A stretch of DNA of 64,000 bases, from contig NZ_CP040813.1 of NCBI RefSeq assembly GCF_009498295.1, forward strand, positions 2,921,001 through 2,985,000, in the 5' to 3' direction. Below the pieces are notes generated by a model that was given only the letters and a program-made list of their open reading frames with translations, was not told the DNA's origin and did not search any database. Origin of the DNA: Oceanihabitans sp. IOP_32. Its GTDB lineage: Bacteria; Bacteroidota; Bacteroidia; Flavobacteriales; Flavobacteriaceae. This document shows positions 25,102-35,247 of this stretch, in pieces. A program made the position numbers and the translations under genes. Position 1 is the stretch's first letter; the number at the start of each line of letters is the position of its first letter.

Positions 25102-25665
25102 CTAGTTGATTATTGCTTGATTGGCTTTATCTCTTATAAGATCTTTGCTTATTTTTAAAGCAAATTCATCTACTTTCTTCCATGACGTATACTCTATAGC
25201 TTTATTGGTTTTTGTAGGGCCTTTTGTTAATTTCATAATGAATTTAATCATTAATTTATCTAAAAAAGAGTATGCGCTATAGTCTAATTTACCAGCAAAT
25301 ACTTCTGTGTAATCTGGATTCCAACTCGTGTTTTTAATAAATTTTATAAAATACGGATTGGTGTTTGGTGAATTTTTATCCGCTTTTCTAGCGACTAGAT
25401 TTACTGAGAAAAAAGCCGTTTTAATGTTTTTAAAATAGGGTTTATTTTCTTTAACAAACTTATATACTTGCTCATTATGTTTACCGTACCTCACACTAGC
25501 TCCAATTATTAAGGTGTGAAATTTTGACAAATCGGCGTTAAAATTTTCGATTGGAAACCACGTTGTCTCTATTTGTTTATCGTTAAAGGATTTGTATAAT
25601 CGTTCACAGATTTTTTTTGTTTGTCCATCTACAGAAGAATAAATAATTCCAACGTTTTGTTGCAT
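25102..25665 (-). CDS. hemG: Menaquinone-dependent protoporphyrinogen IX dehydrogenase (flavodoxin family)
   Basis: 187 residues, the usual length for HemG. The FMN-binding loop is SSVDGQTKKI near the N-terminus; IIGASVRYGKHNEQVYKFV and the HemG-type insert FFSVNLVARK-x(8)-N-x-Y follow, then the helix DKLMIKFIMKLTKGPT. HemG oxidises protoporphyrinogen IX to protoporphyrin IX with quinone as acceptor, in haem synthesis, at the inner membrane. It is the first core gene after the island, 46 bp from the IS fragment, so whatever lay downstream of it may have been lost. Confidence 0.93.
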   Translation of the reverse strand: MQQNVGIIYSSVDGQTKKICERLYKSFNDKQIETTWFPIENFNADLSKFHTLIIGASVRYGKHNEQVYKFVKENKPYFKNIKTAFFSVNLVARKADKNSPNTNPYFIKFIKNTSWNPDYTEVFAGKLDYSAYSFLDKLMIKFIMKLTKGPTKTNKAIEYTSWKKVDEFALKISKDLIRDKANQAIIN

Positions 25666-25769
25666 GTTTTTGTTCGTTATTTTAAGGTATTTAATAATTT
25701 TTTTAAGTATTCTTACAACTTCATAAGATGAATATCTTACTTCATGTATAAAACTTAAATAAACTACAT

Positions 25770-26423
25770 TTAATTTTTTAACAAGGTGTCTGGGAAATTC
25801 GCTTTAAACTTTTTTAATCGAGGTATAGACACATTTTTTATATAGGAATTATTTGGGTTACGTTTTTCGTAATCTTGATGATAGTCTTCAGCTATCCAAA
25901 ATTTTTGAAAAGGGTAGACCTCTGCGGCAATAGTAACATTAAGTTTTTTAGCTAACGTATTCTTTTTGTTTATAATAATTTGTTTTTGAGATTCATTTTG
26001 ATAAAAAATTATTGACCGGTATTGCGAGCCGTGATCTGGCCCCTGTCCGTTTACCTGGCTAATATTTTGAGAAGCGAAATACACGTCTACTAAGGTTTCA
26101 AAACTCACTATTTTTGGGTCGTAAATAACTTCAACAGCCTCTGCATGGCCAGTAGTACCCGTATTACTAGATTGGTATGTTGGGTTTTTTGTATATCCTC
26201 CTGCATATCCCGAAACAGCCTCATGAACGCCCTTTACACTCTCATAAATGGCCTCAACGCACCAAAAGCATCCGCTGGCAAAATAAGCACGTGCTTTACC
26301 ATTTTTAATTGGAACTTCTATAGGTTCTGCATTAATTATAGCTTGTTGTTTTTTGTTGATTTGTGCCGAATTCTGACAGCTAAAAAATAAGCTAATAATA
26401 GCTAAGCACGTTAATTTTTTCAT
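25770..26423 (-). CDS. msrA: Peptide methionine (S)-sulfoxide reductase, lipoprotein form
   Basis: 217 residues. The N-terminal lipoprotein signal has Cys16 (LFFSCQN), so it is membrane-anchored on the periplasmic side. The MsrA domain starts with YFASGCFWCVEAIYESV (catalytic Cys52), then GYAGG, GHAEAVEV, and Q-V-NGQGPDHGSQYRSIIFY. It reduces methionine-S-sulfoxide in exported proteins. It is on the same strand as hemG, with a 104-bp gap. Confidence 0.95.
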   Translation of the reverse strand: MKKLTCLAIISLFFSCQNSAQINKKQQAIINAEPIEVPIKNGKARAYFASGCFWCVEAIYESVKGVHEAVSGYAGGYTKNPTYQSSNTGTTGHAEAVEVIYDPKIVSFETLVDVYFASQNISQVNGQGPDHGSQYRSIIFYQNESQKQIIINKKNTLAKKLNVTIAAEVYPFQKFWIAEDYHQDYEKRNPNNSYIKNVSIPRLKKFKANFPDTLLKN

Positions 26424-26775
26424 GGTTGTAATTTATTTGCTTTTTAAAATAGTTTTATAAAAATACAAAACCTTATTTGTAAGGGTTTTAAAATTAACAT
26501 AATGTTTATGTTGTTGGGATATCGAGGAGGTGGCTCAATAACATAAGTGAATGTAACCCATAGCATTTTACAAGAAGAGTAAACCTGTTAAAATCTGCTT
26601 CTTGTGGGTTAAAGATTACAAATTATTTTGTCTTTATCATCTTTTAGTTGATTGTCCTGCCGCTCAAAACGATTTCAACTAATACTCGAATCGACCATAG
26701 AGGGATAAAACCACTTATAGGGCATAAAAAAAACCTTCGAAAGGAAGGTTTTTAGAATATAGGTTTAGAATGGAA
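26424..26775. other. Intergenic gap
   Basis: 352 bp upstream of msrA and downstream of the zinc-ribbon-family gene. Apart from the terminator at 26731-26753 I see no gene, repeat or clear promoter. Confidence 0.5.
26731..26753 (-). terminator. Terminator for the zinc-ribbon-family gene
   Basis: Stem AAACCTTC/GAAGGTTT with A and T runs on both sides, 23 bp beyond the stop codon at 26776. Confidence 0.8.
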
Positions 26776-27555
26776 CTAAAGTTTTGAGAACATTTTTTCC
26801 ATTTTTGCTTTTTGCTCTTCTGCTAAAGCTGTATCAACTAAAATTCGTCCACTATGCTCGTCTGTAATCACTCTTTTACGAGAAGCGATCTCCACTTGAA
26901 CTTGCGGTGGAATTGTGAAGAACGATCCTCCTGAGGCACCTCTTTCAATAGGCACAACAGCTAAACCGTTTTTAACATTTTTGCGAATTCTATTATATGC
27001 AGCAACTAATCGGGCTTCGATTTGTTTTTTGTAGTCTTCTGATTTTGAAATTAAAGCTTGTTCTTCTTTTTCAGTTTCTGCTAAGATAGCATCTAATTCA
27101 TCTTTCTTGTGTTTTAGATGACTTTCACGCTGTTTAACACGCTCTTTAGTTTCTGCAATAACTTGCTTTTTCTGCTCTATTTGAACTTTAAATTCTTTTA
27201 TATGTTTTTCTGCTAATTCAATTTCTAACTCTTGGAATTCGATTTCCTTACTAAGCGAATTAAACTCTCTGTTATTTCTAACATTTTGTTGCTGCTCAGT
27301 ATATTTTTTGATTAAAGCTTTAGATTCTTCAATAAGATTTTTCTTAGCGGTAATGTCGTTATTTATTACCTCTAAACTAGCAACTAGTTTATCTAATCTA
27401 ATGTTTAGTCCAGCAACTTCATCTTCTAAATCACGAACTTCTAATGGAAGTTCTCCACGAACGTTTCTTATTTCGTCTATACGAGAATCGATGAGTTGTA
27501 AATCGTATAGAGCTCTCAAGCGATCTTCTACAGTTATTTCTTTCTTTTTAGCCAT
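26776..27555 (-). CDS. Coiled-coil protein of the C4 zinc-ribbon (DUF164/CdsZ) family, with the Cys replaced
   Basis: 259 residues, with a long antiparallel coiled coil (about 10-180) including the NNREFNSLSKEIEFQE motif typical of the family. The C-terminal ribbon position reads VPIERGASGGSFFTIPPQ, where family members elsewhere have C-x-x-C, so the zinc site is not present. It starts 3 bp after the Nif3-like gene, a pairing common in Bacteroidota. The family is thought to act in RNA or DNA binding, but its exact role is open. Confidence 0.88.
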   Translation of the reverse strand: MAKKKEITVEDRLRALYDLQLIDSRIDEIRNVRGELPLEVRDLEDEVAGLNIRLDKLVASLEVINNDITAKKNLIEESKALIKKYTEQQQNVRNNREFNSLSKEIEFQELEIELAEKHIKEFKVQIEQKKQVIAETKERVKQRESHLKHKKDELDAILAETEKEEQALISKSEDYKKQIEARLVAAYNRIRKNVKNGLAVVPIERGASGGSFFTIPPQVQVEIASRKRVITDEHSGRILVDTALAEEQKAKMEKMFSKL

Positions 27556-27558
27556 ACA

Positions 27559-28653
27559 TTAAAAATACTTAACAGGATTGGTGTTTGTGTTTGATAAAAC
27601 GATTGCAAAATTAGTGATTTTTTTTGTAAGATATGCTACTAAAAGATTTTTTGTGTATTGTTCGCTTTCATAATGTCCTATATCTGCCAAAATTATGTTA
27701 TTTTCTGCCATAAAAAAATCGTGGTATTTTAAATCGGCTGTCACAAAGGCATCAGCACCAGCGGCTTGTGCTGCTTGAATTGCAAAACTTCCAGATCCAC
27801 CCAAAACAGCTACTTTTTTAATAGACTTGTTTATTAATGCGGAGTGCCGAATACATTCGGTATTCATTTTAGCTTTTAAATGTTCTAAAAAACACGGGCC
27901 ATCCATGGGGTTTTCTAATTCACCAAGCATCCCCATACCAATATGTTGGTTTTTATTTTCTAAAGTTGTTATTTCGTAAGCAACTTCTTCGTAACTGTGC
28001 GTCTTAAAAAGGGTTTTAAGTATTTTAGATTCTAAATGTTTGGCATAGGTGATGGTTATTTTGGTCTCGGCTTCGGTGTGTAATATTTCTTTTTCACCAA
28101 CGACAGGATTAGAGTTCGCGTTCCCTTTAAAAGTGCCAAAGCCATCTACATTAAAACTACAATTGTCGTAATTGCCAATATTCCCAGCACCAGCATTAAA
28201 CAAAGCGGTTCTTAATTGTTGGGCTTCTTGTTTTGGCACGTAAGTGGTTAACTTTTTTATAGTGTTGCTTTGGGGTATTAAAACTCGTTTGTTAACGAGT
28301 TTTAATTGGTCGCAAATCATATGGTTTACGCCTTGCCAAGCATTATCTAAAGCAGTGTGTATGGCGTAAATGGCAATGTCGTTTTTTATAGCTTTTAATA
28401 CCACGCGCTCCACATAATTCTTGCCTGTGATTTTTTTTAGGCCCTTAAAAATAATAGGGTGGAAGCTCACAATAAGATTACATTTTTTATCTATAGCCTC
28501 GTCTACAACGGTTTCGAGTGTGTCTAAAGTGACTAAAACTCCAGTGATTTTTGCGTTTTTATCGCCTACAAGCAGGCCTACGTTATCAAAATCTTCAGCG
28601 TAAGCCAAAGGTGCAAGTGCTTCTAAATGATTTATAACGTCTTGAACTATCAT
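27559..28653 (-). CDS. Nif3-like dinuclear metal-centre protein (YqfO/YbgI family)
   Basis: 364 residues, the long form with a central PII/CutA-like insert (about 125-230). Metal ligands are visible as SFHPIIF (His65 region), an Asp in HTALDNAWQGVN and the C-terminal DIGHYESEQ. These proteins form hexamers and are often annotated as GTP cyclohydrolase 1 type 2 homologues, but the true substrate is not settled. It is co-transcribed with the following coiled-coil gene and divergent from lpxK, 48 bp away. Confidence 0.92.
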   Translation of the reverse strand: MIVQDVINHLEALAPLAYAEDFDNVGLLVGDKNAKITGVLVTLDTLETVVDEAIDKKCNLIVSFHPIIFKGLKKITGKNYVERVVLKAIKNDIAIYAIHTALDNAWQGVNHMICDQLKLVNKRVLIPQSNTIKKLTTYVPKQEAQQLRTALFNAGAGNIGNYDNCSFNVDGFGTFKGNANSNPVVGEKEILHTEAETKITITYAKHLESKILKTLFKTHSYEEVAYEITTLENKNQHIGMGMLGELENPMDGPCFLEHLKAKMNTECIRHSALINKSIKKVAVLGGSGSFAIQAAQAAGADAFVTADLKYHDFFMAENNIILADIGHYESEQYTKNLLVAYLTKKITNFAIVLSNTNTNPVKYF

Positions 28654-28701
28654 ATTTATTTTATGGTATTGATTTAAAACAAATATAAATATTATATTTT
28701 C

Positions 28702-29715
28702 GTGGCTGTGAAGCTAATTAGAAAAATATTATTCCCAGTTGTCCCAATTTACTACGTGGTAACTTGGTTGCGAAATAAATTGTATGATCTGGGAATTAAA
28801 AAATCCGTTTCATACGATTTCCCTGTGATATGTGTTGGTAATTTAAGCGTTGGTGGCACCGGTAAAACACCAATGATTGAATATTTAATTAACTTGCTTA
28901 AAGATGATTTTAAAGTGGCCACTTTAAGTAGGGGGTATAAGCGAAAAACTTCTGGATTTCAGTTGGCCGGTGGGTTATCGGATGCTGACACTCTTGGAGA
29001 TGAGCCTTTTCAATTTTACAATAAATTTAAAAATGATATTTTGGTGGCTGTTGATTCTGATAGAAATAACGGTATTAGAAACCTTAGAAATTTAGAGGGT
29101 AAGCCTAATGTTATTTTACTCGACGACGCTTTTCAACATCGCAAGGTTAAAGCGCGTTTCAATATATTATTAACAACTTACAGCAGTATTTATACTGACG
29201 ACATGGTTTTGCCTACTGGTAATTTAAGAGAACCCAAAAGTGGTGCAAAACGTGCCGATGTTATTGTGGTGACAAAATGCCCTTATAATTTAGAAGTAAA
29301 CACTCAAAACGAAATTATAAAGAAGATTAAACCTGAAAATGATCAGCACGTATTCTTTAGCCATATTACTTATTCTAATGCGGTGTTTTCTAGTAATACC
29401 TCAATAGAATTAAAAACTTTGCCAAATTTTACTTTAGTTACCGGAATTGCAAATGCAAAGCCTTTAGTTGATTTTTTAGCGACTTATAATTTAAATTTTA
29501 ATCATTTGAATTATAGTGATCATCATGACTTCTCGCAGCAAGATATTCTTGAATTGCAAAAGCATGAATTAATTATTACTACCGAAAAAGACTATATGCG
29601 CTTGAAAAAATACGACATTTTAAGACCAAAGTTATACTATTTGCCCATAACAATTGGTTTAAATGATACTCAGGTGTTTAATAAGTTAATTAAAGATGTG
29701 GTTACACCAATTTAG
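28702..29715 (+). CDS. lpxK: Tetraacyldisaccharide 4-prime-kinase
   Basis: 337 residues with GTG as start. The P-loop lies in GNLSVGGTGKTP (46-57); LSRGYKRKT, GDEPFQFYNK, LDDAFQHRKV and GNLREPKSGAKRADVIVVTKCP are LpxK signatures. The N-terminal 25 residues are a membrane anchor. LpxK adds the 4-prime phosphate to the lipid A disaccharide at the inner membrane. Its 3-prime end overlaps the convergent hybrid kinase gene by 14 nt. The gap to the divergent Nif3 gene is only 48 bp, so promoters overlap. Confidence 0.95.
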   Translation: MAVKLIRKILFPVVPIYYVVTWLRNKLYDLGIKKSVSYDFPVICVGNLSVGGTGKTPMIEYLINLLKDDFKVATLSRGYKRKTSGFQLAGGLSDADTLGDEPFQFYNKFKNDILVAVDSDRNNGIRNLRNLEGKPNVILLDDAFQHRKVKARFNILLTTYSSIYTDDMVLPTGNLREPKSGAKRADVIVVTKCPYNLEVNTQNEIIKKIKPENDQHVFFSHITYSNAVFSSNTSIELKTLPNFTLVTGIANAKPLVDFLATYNLNFNHLNYSDHHDFSQQDILELQKHELIITTEKDYMRLKKYDILRPKLYYLPITIGLNDTQVFNKLIKDVVTPI

Positions 29716-31939
29716 TGTTGCTGTTCTGTAAAGCTAAAGCGTTATAAAGCTTTTTTTCGAATTCTTCTTGCTTGAAGGGTTTGGGTATAATATCTGTAAA
29801 ACCCGCATTTTTAAATTCAACCATTCTATCTTCTATAGTTACGGCTGTTAATGCAATAATAATGATATCGTTATTAAATTCTCTAATTAATTTGGTGGCT
29901 TCGATACCGCTTATACCTGGCATATGAATATCCATTAAAACAACTTTATAATGGTTTGTTTTTACTAGTTTCACGGCTTCCTTACCATTGTCAATTACAT
30001 CACAGTCCAGATTCAATTTGCTTAAAATCTTCTTGGTAATCATTTGGTTTATTTTGTTGTCTTCAACAATTAAAATTTTTACACCAGTAAGATCTAGCTT
30101 TTCGACATCTTTGCTAAAATAAGTGGGTGCTTTTTCTGGAACCTCCATTTTGGTTGTATATTCCATTGGTATTTCACAATAAAAAATGGTGCCTTTGCCT
30201 AACTCACTTTTTAAATAAATTTTACCTTTTAAAAGATTTACTAGGCCTTTTACTATATAAAGCCCTAAGCCTGTACCGCCGTACATTCTATTAATTTGTA
30301 CAGAACCTTGTGCAAAGCTATCAAACAAATTATTTTGCTTTTCTTGGCTAATACCAATACCATTATCTTCTATTTCAAATCGCAAGGTACAGGTGGTATC
30401 GTTTTGGTTAATTTTATAAACTCTAATCCAGATATCCCCATTTTTTGTAAATTTAATGGCGTTACCTATTAAATTTATGAGTATTTGAGATAATTTTAAT
30501 TGATCTGCTATAAAATTTTCAGATAATTTCGAGTCGTATTCGAGATGAATTTGACTGTTGTTCTCTAAAGCGGAATTGTTTAAAGCTAAAATAATGTTGT
30601 TTATTTTATCTTTTAAATTAAAAACTTCTTTCTCAAACTCAACTTTATTGGCTTCAATTTTATTAATTTGAAGAATATCATTAATAAAGGTAAGCAAGTA
30701 ATCGCCTGAAAACTTGAGTGATTTTAAATGCGGAATTTGCTCTGGTTTTGGATTCTCTTCTAAAAGCAGATTACTTAAACCTGTTACGGCGTACAGCGGA
30801 GTTCTTAATTCGTGAGTTATTGTTGATAAAAAATTAGTTTTTGTTTTAGTCGCTAATTCTGCTTTTTCTTTGGCTGTGACTAATTCTTTGTTTTTTACTT
30901 GAAGTACATTATTTGTTTTTATGCGAATGTTGTTGTTTCTATAAAGCGATAGGGTTAGCAAAGAAAGCATAATAATTAAAGCAACACTTAGTATAGATAT
31001 AAAGGTGTTTAACTCGTTTTTGTTTTCAGCTTTTTTTAACTCTTCAGCCTGCTTTCTGTTTTCTTCTATTTTACTATTAATAAAAGATTCTACCTTTTGG
31101 TCGTAATATAGTTTTTCGTGATTTATAGACCTCAACGAATCAGATAGTTTAATATGTTCTTTTAAGTAGGCGTTGGAGGCTTTATAATTACCAATATTAT
31201 TATTAATTTCACTCAGGTTTAAATAGGCGCCGTTTAAGATACGGGCATAATTATTTTCTTTAGCAATTTTGATACCTTCTTGAGTGAATTCCAGAGCTTT
31301 TTTATTATCACCTAAAAGACTGTAAATTTGACCTTGTCTTACTAGCGCATCACTTTTAGTTTTAAAATAACCGTTCTCTCTTGCCAATAAAATGGCTTGC
31401 TCGTTGGTTGCTTTAGCTTTTTCTAAATCGTTTAATTTTAAATGTATTTTAACTTCAGAAAGTAAAACTAGCCCTAAACATTCGTTTAAATTTTCGTTTT
31501 GGAATATGGACTTAGCGTGGTTGTATTTATCTAAAGCTTTGGAAAATTCTTTGTTTTCAGAATATATATGTCCAAAAATTTTATAAGATTTTCCAAGATT
31601 TTCATAATCGGAGATCGATTCTTGTATTTTTATAGCTCTATTAATTGATGTGATAGCACTATCTTCTTGTTGTACAATAAGTTTTAATTTGGCCTTTAGG
31701 GCATAGAGGACACCTTCCTTTTTCTTATTGTCTGCATCGACTGCAATTTTTATTGCTTTTATAAGTTGTTGTTTGGCTTCGTAATAATTGTGCTTATTTA
31801 TATTAAGCTGGGCTTGTTCAATATAATAATCAATATTAGCATCAACAAGTGCGCGGTCTTTTCCGGCCGTTCTTTGTGATGACACAAGGGTAGTAAACAA
31901 CAAAAAAATTATAAAGATGTATTTTTTCGATATTCTCAT
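29702..31939 (-). CDS. Hybrid sensor histidine kinase/response regulator with TPR sensor region
   Basis: 745 residues from the ATG at 31939 (an in-frame GTG lies at 31960). Signal segment to about residue 22 (LVSSQ), TPR repeats (about 40-280), one membrane helix (about 312-334), HisKA with phosphoacceptor His376 (STITHELRTPLY), the ATPase domain with NLIGNAIKFTKNG and DNGIGI and GGTGLGLYIV, and a receiver domain with Asp670 (VLMDIHMPG). A partner output regulator is not beside it. The layout suits sensing of an envelope signal with phosphorelay to another protein. Confidence 0.92.
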   Translation of the reverse strand: MRISKKYIFIIFLLFTTLVSSQRTAGKDRALVDANIDYYIEQAQLNINKHNYYEAKQQLIKAIKIAVDADNKKKEGVLYALKAKLKLIVQQEDSAITSINRAIKIQESISDYENLGKSYKIFGHIYSENKEFSKALDKYNHAKSIFQNENLNECLGLVLLSEVKIHLKLNDLEKAKATNEQAILLARENGYFKTKSDALVRQGQIYSLLGDNKKALEFTQEGIKIAKENNYARILNGAYLNLSEINNNIGNYKASNAYLKEHIKLSDSLRSINHEKLYYDQKVESFINSKIEENRKQAEELKKAENKNELNTFISILSVALIIMLSLLTLSLYRNNNIRIKTNNVLQVKNKELVTAKEKAELATKTKTNFLSTITHELRTPLYAVTGLSNLLLEENPKPEQIPHLKSLKFSGDYLLTFINDILQINKIEANKVEFEKEVFNLKDKINNIILALNNSALENNSQIHLEYDSKLSENFIADQLKLSQILINLIGNAIKFTKNGDIWIRVYKINQNDTTCTLRFEIEDNGIGISQEKQNNLFDSFAQGSVQINRMYGGTGLGLYIVKGLVNLLKGKIYLKSELGKGTIFYCEIPMEYTTKMEVPEKAPTYFSKDVEKLDLTGVKILIVEDNKINQMITKKILSKLNLDCDVIDNGKEAVKLVKTNHYKVVLMDIHMPGISGIEATKLIREFNNDIIIIALTAVTIEDRMVEFKNAGFTDIIPKPFKQEEFEKKLYNALALQNSNTKLV

Positions 31940-31987
31940 CTTTAAGTTTGAAATTATCACTAAATATAAGTATTTTATGTATAAAAT

Positions 31988-32986
31988 TTAATTTTTATCA
32001 GATAATTTGCGAATTAAGTCAATTATACGCTGAGAATATCCTGTTTCGTTATCGTACCATCCTATTATTTTAACCATATTACCAATAACCGAGGTCATTT
32101 GAGAGTCGAAGATACAAGAGTGTCTGTTTCCAACAATATCTATAGAAACGATGGGGTCTTCAGTGTATTCTATAATGTCTTTATATTGATTTTGTGAAGC
32201 CTGTTTAAAAGCGTCGTTTACTTGTTTAATGGTAATTTCTCTTTTTACATTAAATGTAATATCTGTTAGTGATCCATTTATAACAGGAACTCGAATTCCG
32301 CAGCCTCCAATGGTTTGGGCAAGTTCTGGAAAAATCTTTGTAAGTGCTTTTGCTGCCCCCGTCGTTGTTGGGACGATAGACTGGGATGCTGCTCGTGCTC
32401 TACGCAAATCGCGATGGGGCTGATCGTGTAAACTTTGATCTGTTGTATAAGAATGTACAGTTGTAATATAAGCTTGATTTATACCGCATAATTTATTGAT
32501 CACATCAATCATTGGAGCCGCATTGTTTGTGGTACATGAAGCGTTAGAGATTATGGTTTCGGTACCATCAAGAATCGTGTCGTTTACACCAATAACAATA
32601 GTTTTGATGTCGTCTTCAATTGGGGGAACACTTAAAATTACACGTTTTGCACCGTTAATAATATGGTGTTTTAAATCGTTTCTTGTTTTAAATTTACCAG
32701 AGGCTTCAATTACAAAATCAATCTTAAAGGGATTCCAATCGATGTTTTTAGGATGGTTTATATGTAAAAGAGGAATCTCTTTTTTATTTACAATAATACC
32801 GTTTTCATTATGAGAAACACTTCCGTTAAAAACTCCATGGACACTGTCATATTTAAGTAAATGACCTAAGGTTTTATTGTCTGCTAAATCGTTTATTACG
32901 ACAATTTCTATGTTTTTGTGGTCTTGTAAAAGTCTAAAAACACGTCTGCCAATTCTTCCAAATCCATTAATGGCAACTCTAATCAT
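31988..32986 (-). CDS. gap: Type I glyceraldehyde-3-phosphate dehydrogenase
   Basis: 332 residues. NAD-binding NGFGRIGR at 7-14, catalytic Cys151 in SNASCTTNN, HSYT with His about 178, and WYDNETGYS near the C-terminus. It oxidises glyceraldehyde-3-phosphate with phosphate and NAD to 1,3-bisphosphoglycerate. It begins 2 bp after lipA and is probably in one transcript with it. A minor oddity is LHDQPHRDLRRARAA, the usual substrate loop of the family, intact. Confidence 0.95.
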   Translation of the reverse strand: MIRVAINGFGRIGRRVFRLLQDHKNIEIVVINDLADNKTLGHLLKYDSVHGVFNGSVSHNENGIIVNKKEIPLLHINHPKNIDWNPFKIDFVIEASGKFKTRNDLKHHIINGAKRVILSVPPIEDDIKTIVIGVNDTILDGTETIISNASCTTNNAAPMIDVINKLCGINQAYITTVHSYTTDQSLHDQPHRDLRRARAASQSIVPTTTGAAKALTKIFPELAQTIGGCGIRVPVINGSLTDITFNVKREITIKQVNDAFKQASQNQYKDIIEYTEDPIVSIDIVGNRHSCIFDSQMTSVIGNMVKIIGWYDNETGYSQRIIDLIRKLSDKN

Positions 32987-32988
32987 AT

Positions 32989-33867
32989 TTAAAGTATGTG
33001 TTTTTGAGCCCTATATGATGAGCGCACTAAAGCACTACTTTCTACATGGCGAAATCCTAATTCTAAACCAATATCTTCAAACTCTTTAAACTCTTCAGGA
33101 TTGTAAAATTTATTTACAGGGAGATGTTTTTTACTGGGCTGAAGGTATTGACCAATAGTCACAACATCCACATTATGTGCTTTTAAATCGTGAAGGGTCT
33201 CAATGACTTCCGCTTTAGTTTCTCCTAAACCTAACATAATACCTGACTTCGTTCTGCGTTGCCCTTGCGATTTTAAATATTTTAATACACCTAAACTTTT
33301 TTCGTATTTAGCTTGTATACGCACTGCTCTGGTTAAGCGTTTTACGGTTTCTATATTGTGAGAAACAACTTCTGGAGCGACATCTATAATTCTATCCAAA
33401 TGGCGCTCTACACCTTGAAAATCTGGAATTAGGGTTTCAAGGGTTATTTCAGGATTCATTCGCCTAACGGCTTTAACGGTTTCTGCCCACATGATACTTC
33501 CCATATCTTTTAAGTCGTCTCTATCTACACTGGTTAAAACGGCGTGTTTAATTTTCATTAATTTTATAGAGCGGGCTACTTTTTCTGGTTCGTCCCAATC
33601 TACTGTTTCTGGACGTCCTGTTTTAACCCCGCAAAACCCACAAGAGCGTGTGCAAATATTACCTAAAATCATAAAGGTAGCCGTACCTTCTCCCCAGCAT
33701 TCGCCCATATTCGGACAGCTTCCAGAGGTGCAAATAGTATTTAGTTTGTATTTGTCTACCAAGCCTCTAAGCTCAGTATATTTTTTTCCTGTTGGTAATT
33801 TAACGCGTAGCCATTTTGGTTTGGCTTGTCTTTCTGGTAGTATATTTGAAGTCGTATCTGTGTTCAT
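32989..33867 (-). CDS. lipA: Lipoyl synthase
   Basis: 292 residues. It has both Fe-S cluster motifs: auxiliary Cys46-x4-Cys51-x5-Cys57 and radical-SAM Cys72-x3-Cys76-x2-Cys79, and the C-terminal RSSY that supplies the serine ligand of the auxiliary cluster. It inserts two sulphurs into protein-bound octanoyl groups to make lipoyl-dehydrogenases. The gene is followed 2 bp later by gap. Confidence 0.97.
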   Translation of the reverse strand: MNTDTTSNILPERQAKPKWLRVKLPTGKKYTELRGLVDKYKLNTICTSGSCPNMGECWGEGTATFMILGNICTRSCGFCGVKTGRPETVDWDEPEKVARSIKLMKIKHAVLTSVDRDDLKDMGSIMWAETVKAVRRMNPEITLETLIPDFQGVERHLDRIIDVAPEVVSHNIETVKRLTRAVRIQAKYEKSLGVLKYLKSQGQRRTKSGIMLGLGETKAEVIETLHDLKAHNVDVVTIGQYLQPSKKHLPVNKFYNPEEFKEFEDIGLELGFRHVESSALVRSSYRAQKHIL

Positions 33868-34097
33868 TTAATATAAAATTTCAGAGGGTAAAGATACAAA
33901 GTATTCTATTAAATTAGTTTATAAAATATGTAGAAACCCAGGGCTATAGTTTGGGTTAAACCAATGGCCAATATATTTGATTTTATGCTGATGAATATAA
34001 CCTGTTAAATATGTTCCTTTTTTATAATCGTACTAATCTAAATTCGACAAATGAAAATGCCAACAAAGTTTTGGTTTTCAAGGATATATATGAGGGG

Positions 34098-34649
34098 TTA
34101 ATCGTTACTTTTGTTAATTATTTCTGCCAATAATTTTTTGGCTCGCAACAACTTAACTTTTACATTATTTATAGGTTCTTTAAGTTCTGCAGAAATTTCT
34201 TTGTAACTCAATTCTTGAAAATATCTTAAGTTTATAACTTCTTGATAATGCGGTTTTAGCTTTTTTATATCACGGAGTAATTTGGCTAAATGTTGCTCTG
34301 TAATTAGTTTGTCGGCTGGGGAAGGCGATTCGTCTACAACCTGAAAGGCATCGCCATTATCTCTAGAAATAACCTGAGAAATAGAACGTTTTTTCTTGCG
34401 AATCAAATCGATATGTATGTTTTTAGAAATGGCAATTAACCAGGTTTTAAAATTATAGGACTCATCAAAAGTATCAATTTTATCAAAAGCTTTAGAAAAG
34501 GTTTGAATGGTGATATCTTCAGCATCATTTTCGTTCTCTACACGTTTTAATTGAAAACCATAAACACTATCCCAAAACCTATCCAATAGATAATTGAATG
34601 CTTTTTGGTCGTTTTGTTTAGCTTGTTTTATAGCGTCTTGTATTTTCAA
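34098..34649 (-). CDS. ECF-type RNA polymerase sigma factor (stand-alone)
   Basis: 183 residues with TTG as the likely start, since an in-frame stop lies just upstream and no ATG fits. Region 2 holds ENDAEDITIQTFSKAFDKI and FKTWLIAISKNIHIDLIRKK. Region 4 holds LKPHYQEVINLRYFQELSYKEISAEL-x-N-V-K. No anti-sigma gene is beside it. A 230-bp gap without features separates it from lipA. Confidence 0.92.
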   Translation of the reverse strand: MKIQDAIKQAKQNDQKAFNYLLDRFWDSVYGFQLKRVENENDAEDITIQTFSKAFDKIDTFDESYNFKTWLIAISKNIHIDLIRKKKRSISQVISRDNGDAFQVVDESPSPADKLITEQHLAKLLRDIKKLKPHYQEVINLRYFQELSYKEISAELKEPINNVKVKLLRAKKLLAEIINKSND

Positions 34650-34945
34650 GGTTTAGATTTTGAAGTAAGATTGGTTATAAAGATAGTTAATTGGGTTTTA
34701 ATATGAAAGAGCTCTAAAGAATAGCACAAAACAGTACGTGCTAATTAAATGCAATTTTAAAAATCAGTTAATTTTACAACATTCCAGACAGAAAGCATAT
34801 TTTTAAAATTTCGACATCGGTCTTTACCATAGGTTGGATTTTTTGATGTTAAACAGAAAATTGGTTTCATATAATATGCCAAATAACTGAAAGCGAAATT
34901 ACAACAATACAGATGTTGTATAAAGTTGAGATTAACCGTAAATAA

Positions 34946-35149
34946 CTAAGAGTGTTGAGCGTCGTTACAGTTTTTGTATTGATCTGGTGTTTTGCCACAA
35001 AAACCACAAGACTCTCCTTCTTTGTTTAGCATGGGGTTCTGACTGGCACAGGTTCCAGCAAACTTACCATCTTTTTTTGCCCAAATTTTTATAGCAATTC
35101 CAGCAACTCCAAGACCAAGTATAATTAAAGTTATTAAAAGTAGTTTCAT
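34946..35149 (-). CDS. Small membrane protein with a CGFCGK motif
   Basis: 67 residues. One N-terminal membrane helix (about 3-24) is followed by a short tail with four Cys (GTCASQN, SCGFCGKTPDQYKNC). The Cys layout suggests a metal- or redox-binding tail. Short proteins of this kind are widespread in flavobacteria, but no function is known to me. It stands alone between two gaps. Confidence 0.75.
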   Translation of the reverse strand: MKLLLITLIILGLGVAGIAIKIWAKKDGKFAGTCASQNPMLNKEGESCGFCGKTPDQYKNCNDAQHS

Positions 35150-35247
35150 TTCGAAAATTTAAGTTATACAAAGATAATGCTTTTAACTTTAGTTTTAAAA
35201 GCGTTTAACACATCGAATATTTCTAAATACACCTATAATGCTCTTTA

